In this document: positions 16,176 to 24,277 of the stretch, piece after piece | Numbering within the stretch: position 1 is the stretch's first letter | Layout of the letters: each line of letters opens with the position of its first letter | Source of the DNA: Polaromonas sp. AER18D-145 | GTDB lineage: Bacteria > Pseudomonadota > Gammaproteobacteria > Burkholderiales > Burkholderiaceae_C | NCBI RefSeq assembly: GCF_002379095.1 | Contig: NZ_NBZV01000010.1 | Span: 50,837-114,836, forward strand | Direction of reading: 5' to 3' | DNA length: 64,000 nucleotides | The notes under the pieces: model-generated | Told to the model about the DNA's origin: nothing | The model's input: the letters and a program-made list of their open reading frames with translations, nothing else | Databases searched by the model: none | Made by a program: the position numbers and the translations under genes

Positions 16176-16904
16176 ATGCCTTATGAGTTGCACTACTGGC
16201 CCACCATCCAGGGCCGCGGCGAGTTTGTCCGGCTGGCGCTGGAGGCGGCCGGCGCTGACTATGTGGACGTGGCGCGCGGTCCCGCCAGCCGGGGGCAGGG
16301 CGTCGCCGCCATGATGCATTACCTCGACAGCCCGAAGGTGCTGCACCCGCCGTTTGCGCCGCCCTTCCTGGTGGACGGCAAGGCCGTCATCGGCCAGACG
16401 GCGGCGATCCTGCTCTACCTCGGCCCGCGCCTGGGCTTGGTCGCCAAAAACGAATGGCAGCGCCTGTGGACGCACCAGCTGCAGCTGACCATTGCCGACG
16501 TGGTGATGGAAGCCCACGACACCCATCACCCGATTGCCATCGGCCTGTATTACGAAGACCAGAAAAAAGAGGCCGTGCGGCGGGCCAGGGCCTTTCGTGA
16601 AGAGCGCATCCCGAAATTTTTCGCCTGGTTCGACAGCGTGCTGGCGCGCAACCCCCGAGGCAGCACCTGCCTGGTGGGCGCGCGCCTGAGTTACGCCGAT
16701 CTGTCGCTGTTCCAGCTCGTGGCAGGGCTGCTGTACGCTTTTCCGCGAGCCACCGGGCGCGCATTGCAGCAGGCCCCGCGGGTGGCCGGCCTGCACGACC
16801 GGGTGGCACAGCACCGGCGCGTGGCCGCCTACCTCGCCAGTGAGCGACGCATCCCCTTCAACGAAGAAGGCATTTTCCGGCGCTACCCCGAGCTCGATGA
16901 CTGA
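16176..16904 (+). CDS. Glutathione S-transferase-like protein
   Basis: A 242-residue cytosolic GST-type protein. The N-terminal thioredoxin-like domain starts YELHYWPTIQGRGEFVRLAL, with the conserved PFLVDGKAVIGQTAAILLYL segment (cis-Pro, then Gln-Thr for glutathione binding), followed by a helical C-terminal domain (LVGARLSYADLSLFQLVAGL, the N-capping box and hydrophobic staple). AGGAGAGG lies 3 bases before ATG 16176; an upstream ATG at 16146 lacks this. It probably conjugates or reduces electrophiles with glutathione; the substrate is unknown. Confidence 0.85.
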   Translation: MPYELHYWPTIQGRGEFVRLALEAAGADYVDVARGPASRGQGVAAMMHYLDSPKVLHPPFAPPFLVDGKAVIGQTAAILLYLGPRLGLVAKNEWQRLWTHQLQLTIADVVMEAHDTHHPIAIGLYYEDQKKEAVRRARAFREERIPKFFAWFDSVLARNPRGSTCLVGARLSYADLSLFQLVAGLLYAFPRATGRALQQAPRVAGLHDRVAQHRRVAAYLASERRIPFNEEGIFRRYPELDD

Positions 16905-17138
16905 GCCTGGTGCCTGAGCCTGGCGCCGGCGCATGCGGTCTGGCCTGTTGTGCAGGGCCGCCCTGCACGGCGTCCTCTCCTACAGGCCGGGTTGTCCTCG
17001 CCTGACCGCGAACACCCGGAGCGCGTACCACGATGGCCTCCTGAACTGAAAAACTGCAATCGCAAGACACCCGGCATCACCGGCGCAGTTTTCCAGTCCT
17101 CAACCTGACCATCCCATTACCCTTGAAGGAGCTTCACC

Positions 17139-18092
17139 ATGTCACTTGACGAACACGACAAGAACCTGAATCTGGACCCCATCACGGACGCCCCGGGCGC
17201 TCACCCGGTCGGTACCGGCGTCGGTGCGGCCCTGGGCGGCGCTGCTGCAGGTGCGGCCGCCGGCGCATTGGGTGGACCGCTCGGCGCCGCGGCCGGCGCG
17301 GTGGTTGGCGCGGTTGCCGGCGGGTTGGGCGGCAAGGCGGTGGCCGAAGCCATCAACCCCACCGCTGAAGAAGCCTACTGGCGCGAACAGTACACCCGGG
17401 AGCCTTACTACGATGCGAACCGCAGCTACGACGACTACGCACCGGCCTACCGCCTCGGCCTGTACGGACGCAGCACCTACACCGGCACGTTTGACGATGC
17501 GCAAAGCGACCTGGCCGTCCATTGGGACAGCCGCAAAGAGCGTTCGACCTTGAGCTGGCCCGAAGCGGAAGCAGCGAGCCGCGCCGCGTGGACGCGGGTG
17601 GACGATCAACTCTCGCCACGCACCCTGTCCGGCGAAATTGCCGACAACGACGATGTGATCGACACGCTCAACGAGTTGCTGGAGTCCTGCCGCGACGGTG
17701 AATACGGTTTCACCGAATGCGCTGAACACGTGAAGGCGCAAGATCTTAAAACCCTGCTGCTGCGTCATGCCGACGAATGCCGCGGTGCGGCTGCCGAGCT
17801 GTCTGCGCAGATCCACCAGCTGGGTGGCGAGCCCGAAGAAGGCGGCACGGCCAGCGGTGCCATGCATCGTGGCTGGGTGTCGGTGCGCGGCACGCTCAGC
17901 GGCTATACCGACCTGGCCATGCTGGACGAGTGTGAGCGTGGCGAGGACGCCGCGAAAGCCCGTTATCGCAACGCCCTCAAGGAGAATCTACCGCCGGCGA
18001 TCAGGCGCCTGGTGGAGCGCCAGGCCCAGGGGGTGCAGCGCAACCATGACCAGGTCAAGGCCCTGCGCGATGCGCTGAAAACGGCCCCCTGA
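17139..18092 (+). CDS. Glycine-zipper plus PA2169/DUF2383-type four-helix protein
   Basis: A 317-residue protein. Residues 25-67 form a Gly/Ala-rich zipper (GVGAALGGAAAGAAAGALGG) that probably associates with membranes. Residues 85-130 are Tyr/Asp-rich (YDANRSYDDYAPAYRLGLYG). Residues about 165-315 match the DUF2383/PA2169 ferritin-like four-helix family (DNDDVIDTLNELLESCRDGEYGFTECAEHV, LLLRHADECRGAAAELS). Such proteins are often stress-induced; no function is established. GAAGGAG lies before the ATG. The preceding 234-base gap holds nothing I recognise. It ends at a strong palindromic terminator. Confidence 0.82.
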   Translation: MSLDEHDKNLNLDPITDAPGAHPVGTGVGAALGGAAAGAAAGALGGPLGAAAGAVVGAVAGGLGGKAVAEAINPTAEEAYWREQYTREPYYDANRSYDDYAPAYRLGLYGRSTYTGTFDDAQSDLAVHWDSRKERSTLSWPEAEAASRAAWTRVDDQLSPRTLSGEIADNDDVIDTLNELLESCRDGEYGFTECAEHVKAQDLKTLLLRHADECRGAAAELSAQIHQLGGEPEEGGTASGAMHRGWVSVRGTLSGYTDLAMLDECERGEDAAKARYRNALKENLPPAIRRLVERQAQGVQRNHDQVKALRDALKTAP

Positions 18093-18114
18093 ACGGGCGT
18101 TTTGTTTCACCCAT

Positions 18115-18145
18115 AAAAAAGCTGGCACATGTGCCAGCTTTTTTT
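18115..18145. terminator. Bidirectional intrinsic terminator
   Basis: The perfect palindrome GCTGGCACATGTGCCAGC (18121-18138) is flanked by six A and seven T. It lies between convergent genes ending at 18092 and 18169 and can serve both. Confidence 0.93.
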
Positions 18146-18168
18146 AAGCCCGTGACAGCCGGGTCAGA

Positions 18169-18594
18169 TCAGTCACGATCGCCGTGGCCTTTGCCGTGCC
18201 GTTTGTCATTGTGTTTGTCGTGCTTGTCATGTTTGTCGTACTTGTCCTTTTTATCTTTTTTATCCTTGACGTACACATAGTTGGCATCACGCACCCAGGC
18301 GCCCGGCTGGCGGTAATAAGCGTCGCCGCGTTGCTCCCAGCGGTCCGGCGCCCAGCGGTAGCCTTCGCGCTTCTGGATGGCGTGGCCGCGCACCCAGACA
18401 TGGCGCTCGCCGGTCCAGGCCCAGTAGCCCGGCGCCCAGACCTGTGCGGGTGCGAGCACGGGGACGGCCTCGTACTGCGGCTGGGGTGGTGCCAGGTTGA
18501 TGTTGATGCTGACCTGCGCGACGGCAGGTGCTGCAGCAGCGCCGGCCAGCAACAGGGCAAGCATGATTTTTTTGAGCGGGGGGATGATGATCAT
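18169..18594 (-). CDS. Exported YXWGXW-type repeat protein with Lys/Asp/His tail
   Basis: A 141-residue exported protein. A signal peptide (IMLALLLAGAAAAPAVAQ) is followed by a Pro-rich segment and two aromatic repeats of the YXWGXW type (VWAPGYWAWTGERHVWVRGH and YRWAPDRWEQRGDAYYRQPG). The last 35 residues are a low-complexity charged tail built from KDKKDK, YDKHDKHDKH and GKGHGDRD, which could bind metal or polyanions. AAGGAG precedes ATG 18594; an upstream start at 18654 is less likely. The function of this repeat family is unknown; the protein is probably periplasmic. Confidence 0.85.
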   Translation of the reverse strand: MIIIPPLKKIMLALLLAGAAAAPAVAQVSININLAPPQPQYEAVPVLAPAQVWAPGYWAWTGERHVWVRGHAIQKREGYRWAPDRWEQRGDAYYRQPGAWVRDANYVYVKDKKDKKDKYDKHDKHDKHNDKRHGKGHGDRD

Positions 18595-18714
18595 GAAGAT
18601 CTCCTTGGGTTGTTGATGCGAGTGTGGCGGGGAGCCTGCAACGTCATACCGCACGACGCGTAAAGTTACGTTTGCTGCGGATGCGAAGGTGTAAAGCTAT
18701 GTGTGCGGCCTGGA

Positions 18715-18746
18715 CTGCTATTGATTCAATAGCTGTTTGTGCAGGC
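18715..18746. repeat. Short GCTAT-type hairpin repeat
   Basis: CTGCTATTGATTCAATAGCT contains the perfect inverted repeat GCTATTGA/TCAATAGC, followed by TGTTTGTGCAGGC. It is a shortened member of the repeat family also seen at 318, 16088 and 19731, and it lies in the gap between two minus-strand genes. Confidence 0.7.
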
Positions 18747-18772
18747 GGCATCAGGATCGGAGCGTGATTTGT

Positions 18773-19117
18773 CTAGTTCTTCAGCCTGCTGGCGCAGTCC
18801 ACCTGGGCGTTGAATGCGGCGCCCTGGGCACCGTAGCTGCTGTCGGTCACCTTGCACTTCGATGCCTTTTCAATGGCCCGGACAAGGCTGGCCGTTTTCT
18901 GTGGACCGTCCGGCAGGTGGCGCGGCGCCTGCGCCGACCAGGTGCTGGCCGTGATCTGCTCGACCCGGTAGGCGTCGCCGTCGAGCAGCACGGTTTGCGG
19001 CGATGACTCCAGTTGGGACGCCGGCGCCACGCATGCGGACAACAGGGCGGCCAGGCAGGCCAGGGCCAGACCGGCTGCAGGCCGGCGCCAGGGATCAAAG
19101 GAAGATTCAGATTTCAA
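18773..19117 (-). CDS. Putative lipoprotein with TTG start
   Basis: A 114-residue lipoprotein: the signal sequence LALACLAALLSAC carries a lipobox (LLSAC) at about residue 29. The mature part is short, with two further Cys (SKCKVTD, VDCASRLKN) that may form a disulfide. The only possible start in this frame is TTG at 19117; a stop codon lies eight codons upstream. The TTG overlaps the last codons of the upstream 52-residue lipoprotein gene, which suggests translational coupling. I do not recognise a family. Confidence 0.7.
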   Translation of the reverse strand: MKSESSFDPWRRPAAGLALACLAALLSACVAPASQLESSPQTVLLDGDAYRVEQITASTWSAQAPRHLPDGPQKTASLVRAIEKASKCKVTDSSYGAQGAAFNAQVDCASRLKN

Positions 19118-19265
19118 AGGAGTAACTCTGGTGGTTGTTCAGGATGTTGATGGCCGCTTTCGGCTCGGGTACCAACGAAGGTTTGTCGGGCACCTTCGAC
19201 TGCGGGCAACCGGTGAGCAGGGTCAGTGCAAAAAGTACCGGCAGTGCCGTCAAAAAATGCTTCAT
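19107..19265 (-). CDS. Small lipoprotein (52 residues)
   Basis: Reading the minus strand from ATG 19265 gives MKHFLTALPVLFALTLLTGC, a lipoprotein signal with lipobox LLTGC (Cys20), then a short mature part (PQSKVPDKPSLVPEPKAAIN) ending NHQSYSFEI. CGGGA lies upstream. Its tail overlaps the TTG start of the following lipoprotein gene by 11 bases, making a two-gene unit. Its size resembles small outer-membrane lipoproteins; its role is unknown. Confidence 0.7.
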   Translation of the reverse strand: MKHFLTALPVLFALTLLTGCPQSKVPDKPSLVPEPKAAINILNNHQSYSFEI

Positions 19266-19434
19266 GGTGTGTTCCCGAAAGAATCATCAAGTGCCCCAAC
19301 CGCCGGCCGTGCAGGGCGCACGGCTGCGAGCCGTTGGTACCTGGCACGAAGATACGCCGGTACTGGCCTCGCGCGAAGCCGGCTGCAGCCCGGGCGCCTG
19401 TCAGGAAGGCGCGCGTGAGCCTGTCAAGGCGGTC

Positions 19435-19560
19435 CTACACCGCGGCCCCAGTTTTGCCGGCCTTGGCCGCCGTCCGGTGCGCCGGAGCGCTCAGGCGGTC
19501 CAGCTCGTCCCAGCCGACCGGCACCGACACGCCCAGCCCGGGCCCGCACGGACCAGGCAC
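19435..19560 (-). pseudogene. Possible relic of a LigD polymerase-domain gene
   Basis: On the minus strand the frame ending at 19435 contains PGLGVSVPVGWDELDRLSAP, which resembles the conserved end of the LigD primase/polymerase domain (RPG...VS.P..WDEL). The similarity stops within about 40 residues, and nothing else of LigD or Ku is present. The whole 19270-19730 gap otherwise has no convincing gene. I call it a decayed fragment with limited confidence. Confidence 0.4.
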
Positions 19561-19730
19561 TGCCGCAGGTTTCTTATTCGCGTGCACGAGGTCCTCGATG
19601 GGCCGCGCCGACTCGCGGGTGACCTTGCGTGTGACCTCAATTCGGAGGGTCCGCTGGATGGTGTCGGCAGCTGTCCGTTGCTGCCGCAGGACGGCGGCGC
19701 AGGCCCGCTGCGAGTGCTGCGGGCACCTGG

Positions 19731-19781
19731 ATTGCTATGAAATAAATAGCTGTCTCTGTGCATAGTTATTGGTCTGCAGGC
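19731..19781. repeat. Dispersed GCTAT-type repeat
   Basis: ATTGCTATGAAATAAATAGC forms the same GCTAT...ATAGC hairpin as at 16091, followed by a diverged tail (TGTCTCTGTGCATAG, GTCTGCAGGC). It lies between the LigD-like relic and the CHRD gene. Confidence 0.7.
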
Positions 19782-19929
19782 TTGCTTGATTCATTTTTTG
19801 TTCATCTTTCCGGCAAAAGAATGGGCACGGTCGACTGTCGGCCCGCCGGCGGGATCAAGCCACCGTCCTACAGCGCCCCATGCAGCGCAGTCCTAAGATC
19901 GAAATTTCGTCCTTCCACTGGAGACAAGC

Positions 19930-20388
19930 ATGATGATTTCCCGCCGCCACGCGTTTCGTTCCACCCTGACAGCCGCAGCCGCGGTGTTTCTGGTTTCGGG
20001 TTGCGGCATGATGCCGTCGCAGTCCAACCTGCTGGCATTCACGACGCAACTGCGCGGCGCCAACGAGGTGCCGGCGGTGGCCTCCAGCGCCAGCGGCAAG
20101 GTGGATGCCGTGTTGAACAAGGACACCAACCTGTTGCGCTGGCAACTGAGCTACGAAGGCTTGAGCGGCCCGGTGACCGCCGGCCACTTTCACGGCCCGG
20201 CCCTGGTGGGCGCCAACGCGGGTGTGGCCCTGCCTTTCACCGGCCCCATCACCAGTCCGATGAGCGGCCAGGCCACGCTGACACCGGCTCAGGCGGCCGA
20301 CCTGATGGCTGGCAAGTGGTATGCCAACATCCACACCGCCAAATTTCCGGGTGGTGAAATTCGCGGGCAAATGACCGCCCGCCCCTGA
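19930..20388 (+). CDS. CHRD-domain lipoprotein
   Basis: A 152-residue protein. The N-terminus has a twin-arginine-like start (SRRHAFRSTLTAAAAVFLVS) and ends in a lipobox VSGC at about residue 25. The rest is a CHRD domain: LRGANEVPAVASSASGKVDA at its start, TAGHFHGPALVGANAG in the middle, and WYANIHTAKFPGGEIRGQM at its end. CHRD domains are beta-rich modules of unknown biochemical role in bacteria, common in secreted proteins. GGAGACAAG precedes the ATG. Confidence 0.87.
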   Translation: MMISRRHAFRSTLTAAAAVFLVSGCGMMPSQSNLLAFTTQLRGANEVPAVASSASGKVDAVLNKDTNLLRWQLSYEGLSGPVTAGHFHGPALVGANAGVALPFTGPITSPMSGQATLTPAQAADLMAGKWYANIHTAKFPGGEIRGQMTARP

Positions 20389-20587
20389 TTTTTGCGCGGC
20401 ACCTCACCTTGACCCCGGCGGGCAGGGTGGCCAGTATTTTCTGGATGCCGTCCAGCCCGGCAGAGGGTTCCATCTGTCCTACAGGTAGGGAATCATCACG
20501 CTGACGGGCGCGCGTGTCGCCCGGCGGTAGGCTGGTCAGGAAACGTCAACGCCGCTGCCAGCCAGCGGGCAACCCAGGAGAGCAGCC

Positions 20588-20794
20588 ATGAACCATCATC
20601 CCGTCCTGTCCGGTCACAAACCGGCGCAAAACACGCCCAAGGGGCCCCAGCCCGCCAGTGGCAGTCAGCAGGCCCTGGCCGAAAAAGCGGCCAACAGCCC
20701 CGCCAGCGTGAAGGCCCGTATTGATTCGACCAACATGCCGGACAAGCCGCCGCTGGATCACCAGCACACGCCCAACAGTTCGGGCCGGAAATAA
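20588..20794 (+). CDS. Small hydrophilic hypothetical protein
   Basis: A 68-residue protein rich in Pro, Ala, Asn and Ser (TPKGPQPASGSQQALAEKAA), probably disordered, with no signal peptide. AGGAGAGCAGCC before ATG 20588 is a good ribosome site and is the main support for it being real. No family is recognised. Confidence 0.5.
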   Translation: MNHHPVLSGHKPAQNTPKGPQPASGSQQALAEKAANSPASVKARIDSTNMPDKPPLDHQHTPNSSGRK

Positions 20795-20851
20795 AACGCC
20801 AGCCCTGCCATCCCTCATGACCCCTGTTACCACTTGATTCAAGGACGCACC

Positions 20852-21145
20852 ATGACCAGAAAACTCTCCACCTTCGTTGTTTCAGCCCTGCTGCTTGCCA
20901 GCGGCTCCGCCGTTCTGGCCCAGCCTGCGGCGATGGAGGAACGGCTGCTTGAACGCGGCGCCGTCGCCGACAGCACGCCGCAGCAGAAATACCGCACCGC
21001 CATCAATGAAGCCGGCGGTGGCTACAAGCTGTACCTCGAGGAATGCGCGAAGATGGCTGCCGCCGAACGCACCGCCTGCCGCCGCGAGGCCAAGGCGGTT
21101 TACGACCGCGACATGGCTGCTGCGCGTCAGCTGCTGCGCAAGTAA
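20852..21145 (+). CDS. Small exported protein
   Basis: A 97-residue protein with a clear signal peptide (MTRKLSTFVVSALLLASGSA, cleavage near VLAQ-PA). The mature part is charged and helical, with two Cys (LEECAKMAAAERTACRREAK) that could pair. AAGGA lies before ATG 20852, preferred over 20834. It is presumably periplasmic; function unknown. Confidence 0.75.
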   Translation: MTRKLSTFVVSALLLASGSAVLAQPAAMEERLLERGAVADSTPQQKYRTAINEAGGGYKLYLEECAKMAAAERTACRREAKAVYDRDMAAARQLLRK

Positions 21146-21289
21146 GAAGCAAGGAAGAAGCAAGGGAAGGGTAGGGTGCCGTAACGGTGTGCCAACCCAC
21201 GGGCTGGCGCATCTGCATCGGCCAGTCACGCCCGCTGCAACGGCCCGGCCCAAAGCCTCCGCCTTGAAAGGCGGCCGGTGGGACCGGAC

Positions 21290-22198
21290 TTATTCTGCCG
21301 CCTGCTGGCGCCGGTGTTCGCTGCGCTTCATGGAGAGGTAAGCCGTACGCTCGATTTCATGCAGCTGGCGCGGATACCGTTCGGTTGCGTCAAACCATTG
21401 CTGCAGGCGTTTTTCCAGCTGCTCGGCAGGCGGCGCCGACAGCGAGGCCATGTAGGCGTCAATCGCCAGGTAGTAGCGCATGGTGTTGCGCTCGACCGCA
21501 CCGCGCATGCCGTCCACATAGGTTTTTTCGCCACCGGCCGGGTTGTCCACCAGCGTGAACCCAGTTTTGCCGCTGCCGACCGTCGCCAGGTAGCCCTGCA
21601 TGGCCATGCGTCCGGCCATGCCATAGCCGTAGGAATACTGCAGGTGCATGAAGGTCTTGCCGGCGGCAAGCGGCACCACCCGGAGGTTGATGCGGTAGTT
21701 GTTGGTTCCCAGCGGGCCTTTGTCCGCATTGAGCTGCACCGCCATGTAGTCCGGCGTGGCGCTGGCCAGCTTGAAGTCAAAGGCCAGGGTGTAGGCGTCC
21801 TTGACTTCCTGCGGCCCCTTTTTGCCAATGCTGACTTCCAGTCCCGTGGGGCTGCCGTTGCCGCCGGTGGTGCGGCAGAACTTGGTGTTGAGGTGCAGCA
21901 TCAGCACGTCGCACCAGTTGTCGGGGCTTTTGAAAGCCGTGATCACCCCTGAAAACGGGTAGTTGATGACCGCATAGGCGTTGCCGCTCACGGCATTGGC
22001 GGCTTCGGTGGATTCAATGACCAGCGGCCTTTGAAACTCGCTGCGCCCCAGCTGGGGGGCGAGGGCGGTGTATTTGGCCTGTAGCGCCGCCGCGCCCGCG
22101 TCGTTCGGCACAGCCAGGGCGCTTCCGACACAGACCGTGGCGGCCATCAGGCCGACGGCGGCTTGTTGGTAAATGGATTTTCTGCTTGCTTGGGTCAT
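21290..22198 (-). CDS. Exported hypothetical protein
   Basis: A 302-residue protein with a signal peptide (AAVGLMAATVCVGSALAVPN). The mature region has an alternating beta-like pattern (AVSGNAYAVINYPFSGVITA, TLAFDFKLASATPDYMAVQL, FMHLQYSYGYGMAGRMAMQG) and a C-terminal helical stretch (EQLEKRLQQWFDATERYPRQ). Two Cys (NWCDVL, KFCRTT) lie close together. I do not recognise the family; a lipid-binding or SRPBCC-like fold is possible but speculative. Confidence 0.75.
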   Translation of the reverse strand: MTQASRKSIYQQAAVGLMAATVCVGSALAVPNDAGAAALQAKYTALAPQLGRSEFQRPLVIESTEAANAVSGNAYAVINYPFSGVITAFKSPDNWCDVLMLHLNTKFCRTTGGNGSPTGLEVSIGKKGPQEVKDAYTLAFDFKLASATPDYMAVQLNADKGPLGTNNYRINLRVVPLAAGKTFMHLQYSYGYGMAGRMAMQGYLATVGSGKTGFTLVDNPAGGEKTYVDGMRGAVERNTMRYYLAIDAYMASLSAPPAEQLEKRLQQWFDATERYPRQLHEIERTAYLSMKRSEHRRQQAAE

Positions 22199-22369
22199 TG
22201 TGACAGTTTGCCTTCCGGAAAGCCGGTGTTTGGTGGCTTGCTCTTCTGTCCTACATGGTTTGGGCGCGAAGGCGAAAGTTAAAGTGGCAAGTCAGGGGAA
22301 AAACATGTCAAGGCCTAGAAAAATGCAACCGGGGGTAATTTCCAGGACATGTCAGGGCAGTCTGGCGTA

Positions 22370-22651
22370 TCAGGCGCCTGGCGCGGCGCTGCGCAGGCAC
22401 TCCATCAACTGCTGGCTGACGGGCATCACCTTCGCCGCGTTGGTCGTCACCGCGTCGAAGCAGGTGCGTATGCCTTTCTGGCTCGCTATCTGCGCCACAT
22501 GCAGGCCCATGTGCGCCACCTCCAGCATGTAGTCGCAGCACACGCCATACCAAAGTTCCATCCCGCAGTCGTGGCCGAAGGCGACGTTGACGCCGGCGGC
22601 CATCAGCTCGGGCACGCGGCTCATGCCGCGGCGCTTGGGACAGGTGTCGTG
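22370..22651 (-). pseudogene. Relic of a cytosine deaminase-like (CodA-type) amidohydrolase
   Basis: The minus-strand frame reads DTCPKRRGMSRVPELMAAGV, then NVAFGHDCGMELWYG, then MLEVAHMGLHVAQIASQKGI and FDAVTTNAAKVM. This corresponds to the late part of CodA-type cytosine deaminases, including the metal-site Asp region (GHD). The N-terminal two thirds, with the HxH metal ligands, are absent, and the tail after KVM (PVSQQLMECLRSAAPGA) does not look like the family. It is a fragment left by deletion. Confidence 0.7.
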
Positions 22652-22734
22652 AAGAATCTTTTATCGATTTCGTTCAGCTTGCGTTCACCTGCCTCTTTGT
22701 AAGCTCTGCTCCACATCAACCAAGGAGCCTCTTC

Positions 22735-23352
22735 ATGAAACGTTCTGCCATTCTTTGCCTGACCACGCTGCTGGCAGCGGGCGCCCAGGCCCAGACCTTC
22801 AACGACACGGCCCGCGTGCGCAATGTCAACCCGCGGTACGAGAACATCTCTGTGCCGCGCAACGAGTGCACCAGCCAGTGGGTGACCGAGCAGCAACCCG
22901 TGGCAGCTTCGCGCAATTACGGCGGGCTGGCGCTTGGCGGCGTGGCCGGCGCCTTGCTCGGCAACCAGGTTGGCAAGGGCCACGGCCGCGAAGCCGCCAC
23001 CGCGGTGGGTGCCGTGGTCGGCGCGCTGGCCGGCGAGCACTTTGCCAACCAGAACAGCTGGGGTGGTGGCTACCAGCAGGCAGCGCCGCAGCAGCGCCAG
23101 GTGCAGAATTGCCGCACCGTCAACGACGTGCAGTCCCGCCTCACGGGCTACCAGGTCGAGTACGAGTACCGCGGCCAGGTCTACAGCACGGTGACCCGCG
23201 AGAACCCGGGCCGCACCTTGCCCGTGCGCGTCTCGGTGGCCCCGCTGGAGTCGGTGGAGTCGGTGGGGCGCGAGTACCAGGGCGCACGCGAATACCAGGG
23301 CAGGCGCGATGACCGTGGCGGTCGCGAGTACCATGGTGCTTACAACCGATGA
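22735..23352 (+). CDS. Glycine-zipper 2TM-domain exported protein
   Basis: A 205-residue protein with signal peptide MKRSAILCLTTLLAAGAQAQ. Residues about 60-105 form a glycine zipper (NYGGLALGGVAGALLGNQVG, VGAVVGALAGEHFA), as in SlyB/Rick17kDa-type envelope proteins. It is followed by a segment with one Cys (QVQNCRTVNDVQSR) and an Arg/Tyr/Gly-rich tail with REYQGAREYQG repeats. AAGGAG precedes the ATG. Its last codons overlap the PepSY gene by 4 bases, starting a four-gene operon with a two-component system. Confidence 0.87.
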   Translation: MKRSAILCLTTLLAAGAQAQTFNDTARVRNVNPRYENISVPRNECTSQWVTEQQPVAASRNYGGLALGGVAGALLGNQVGKGHGREAATAVGAVVGALAGEHFANQNSWGGGYQQAAPQQRQVQNCRTVNDVQSRLTGYQVEYEYRGQVYSTVTRENPGRTLPVRVSVAPLESVESVGREYQGAREYQGRRDDRGGREYHGAYNR

Positions 23353-23585
23353 ACCTATTTGCCAAACTGCTCTGCGCGGCCTTGCTGGTGGTATCCAGCC
23401 TGGCCTGGGCCGACCTGAGCCGCGACGACGCGGCCGCGGTGGCCCAGCGGGCCAGTGGCGGCCGCGTGCTGTCCGTCGAGAAGTCCGAGTCTTCGGGCCA
23501 GCCGGTATGGCGCGTCAAGGTGGTCACGCCGGCGGGTGAGGTTCGCGTGATCCAGGTGGACGTCGCCACCGGCCAGGTCCGCTAG
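23349..23585 (+). CDS. Small PepSY-like periplasmic protein
   Basis: A 78-residue protein: signal peptide MNLFAKLLCAALLVVSSLAWA, then one PepSY-type unit (RDDAAAVAQRASGGRVLSVE, VWRVKVVTPAGEVRVIQVDV, ending GQVR). PepSY modules are thought to inhibit proteases or act as periplasmic sensors' partners. It lies directly upstream of a PhoP/PhoQ-like pair, a recurrent arrangement in proteobacteria, where it may modulate the sensor kinase. Confidence 0.85.
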   Translation: MNLFAKLLCAALLVVSSLAWADLSRDDAAAVAQRASGGRVLSVEKSESSGQPVWRVKVVTPAGEVRVIQVDVATGQVR

Positions 23586-23605
23586 GGCCGCGGCAGCTTT
23601 AGCCC

Positions 23606-24277
23606 ATGCGCTTGTTGCTGATCGAGGACAATGCCGCGCTGCGGCTCACCCTGGCCCGCCAGCTGGAGGCTGATGGCTACCGGGTCGATCAGGCCAGGGA
23701 CGGCGAAGAGGGCCTGTTCCTGGCGCGCGAGTACCCGGTTGACCTGGTCGTCGTCGACCTGGGGCTGCCCAAGCTGAACGGGCTGACCATCGTGCAGCGC
23801 CTGCGGCAGGAGGGGCGCGCCCTACCCATCCTGATTCTCACCGCGCGCGGCAGCTGGCAAGACAAGGTGGTGGGCCTGGAAGCTGGGGCCGACGACTACC
23901 TGGTCAAGCCTTTCGAATACCCGGAGCTGGCGGCGCGGCTCAAGGCCTTGCTGCGGCGTTCGCTCAAGACTGCCTCTGACGTGCTGACGCTGGGCCCCCT
24001 CAGCATCGACCTGTCGGCGCAGGCGGCGCGGCTCAATGGCGCGGCACTGGAGCTCACGGCGTTCGAGTACCGCCTGCTCGAGTACCTGGTGCGCCAGCGC
24101 CCGGCCATCGTCACCAGACAGGCGCTGTCGGATTACCTGTACCCGCACGGGGAAGACCGCGACAGCAACGTGCTGGAGGTGCTGGTCGGCCGCCTGCGGC
24201 GCAAGCTCGACCCGGACGGCAGCCTTGGCCCGATCGAGACCGTGCGGGGGCGCGGCTACCGGTTCACCCTGGAATGA
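23606..24277 (+). CDS. OmpR/PhoP-family response regulator
   Basis: A 223-residue regulator. The receiver domain has acidic residues in LLLIEDNAA, the phospho-acceptor Asp51 in VVVDLGLPKLNGL, Thr in ILTARG and Lys in DDYLVKPFEYPELAAR. The C-terminal winged helix (ALELTAFEYRLLEYLVRQRP to GRLRRKLDPDGSLGPIETVRG-GYRF) is of the OmpR class. It overlaps the downstream kinase gene by ATGA. Activation probably controls envelope genes, possibly its own operon. Confidence 0.93.
   Translation: MRLLLIEDNAALRLTLARQLEADGYRVDQARDGEEGLFLAREYPVDLVVVDLGLPKLNGLTIVQRLRQEGRALPILILTARGSWQDKVVGLEAGADDYLVKPFEYPELAARLKALLRRSLKTASDVLTLGPLSIDLSAQAARLNGAALELTAFEYRLLEYLVRQRPAIVTRQALSDYLYPHGEDRDSNVLEVLVGRLRRKLDPDGSLGPIETVRGRGYRFTLE

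Noticed and set aside
19135..19740. 201-codon plus-strand open frame
   Set aside because: Arg/Pro/Ala-rich translation typical of GC-rich noise, and it is antisense to the small lipoprotein and the LigD-like fragment.
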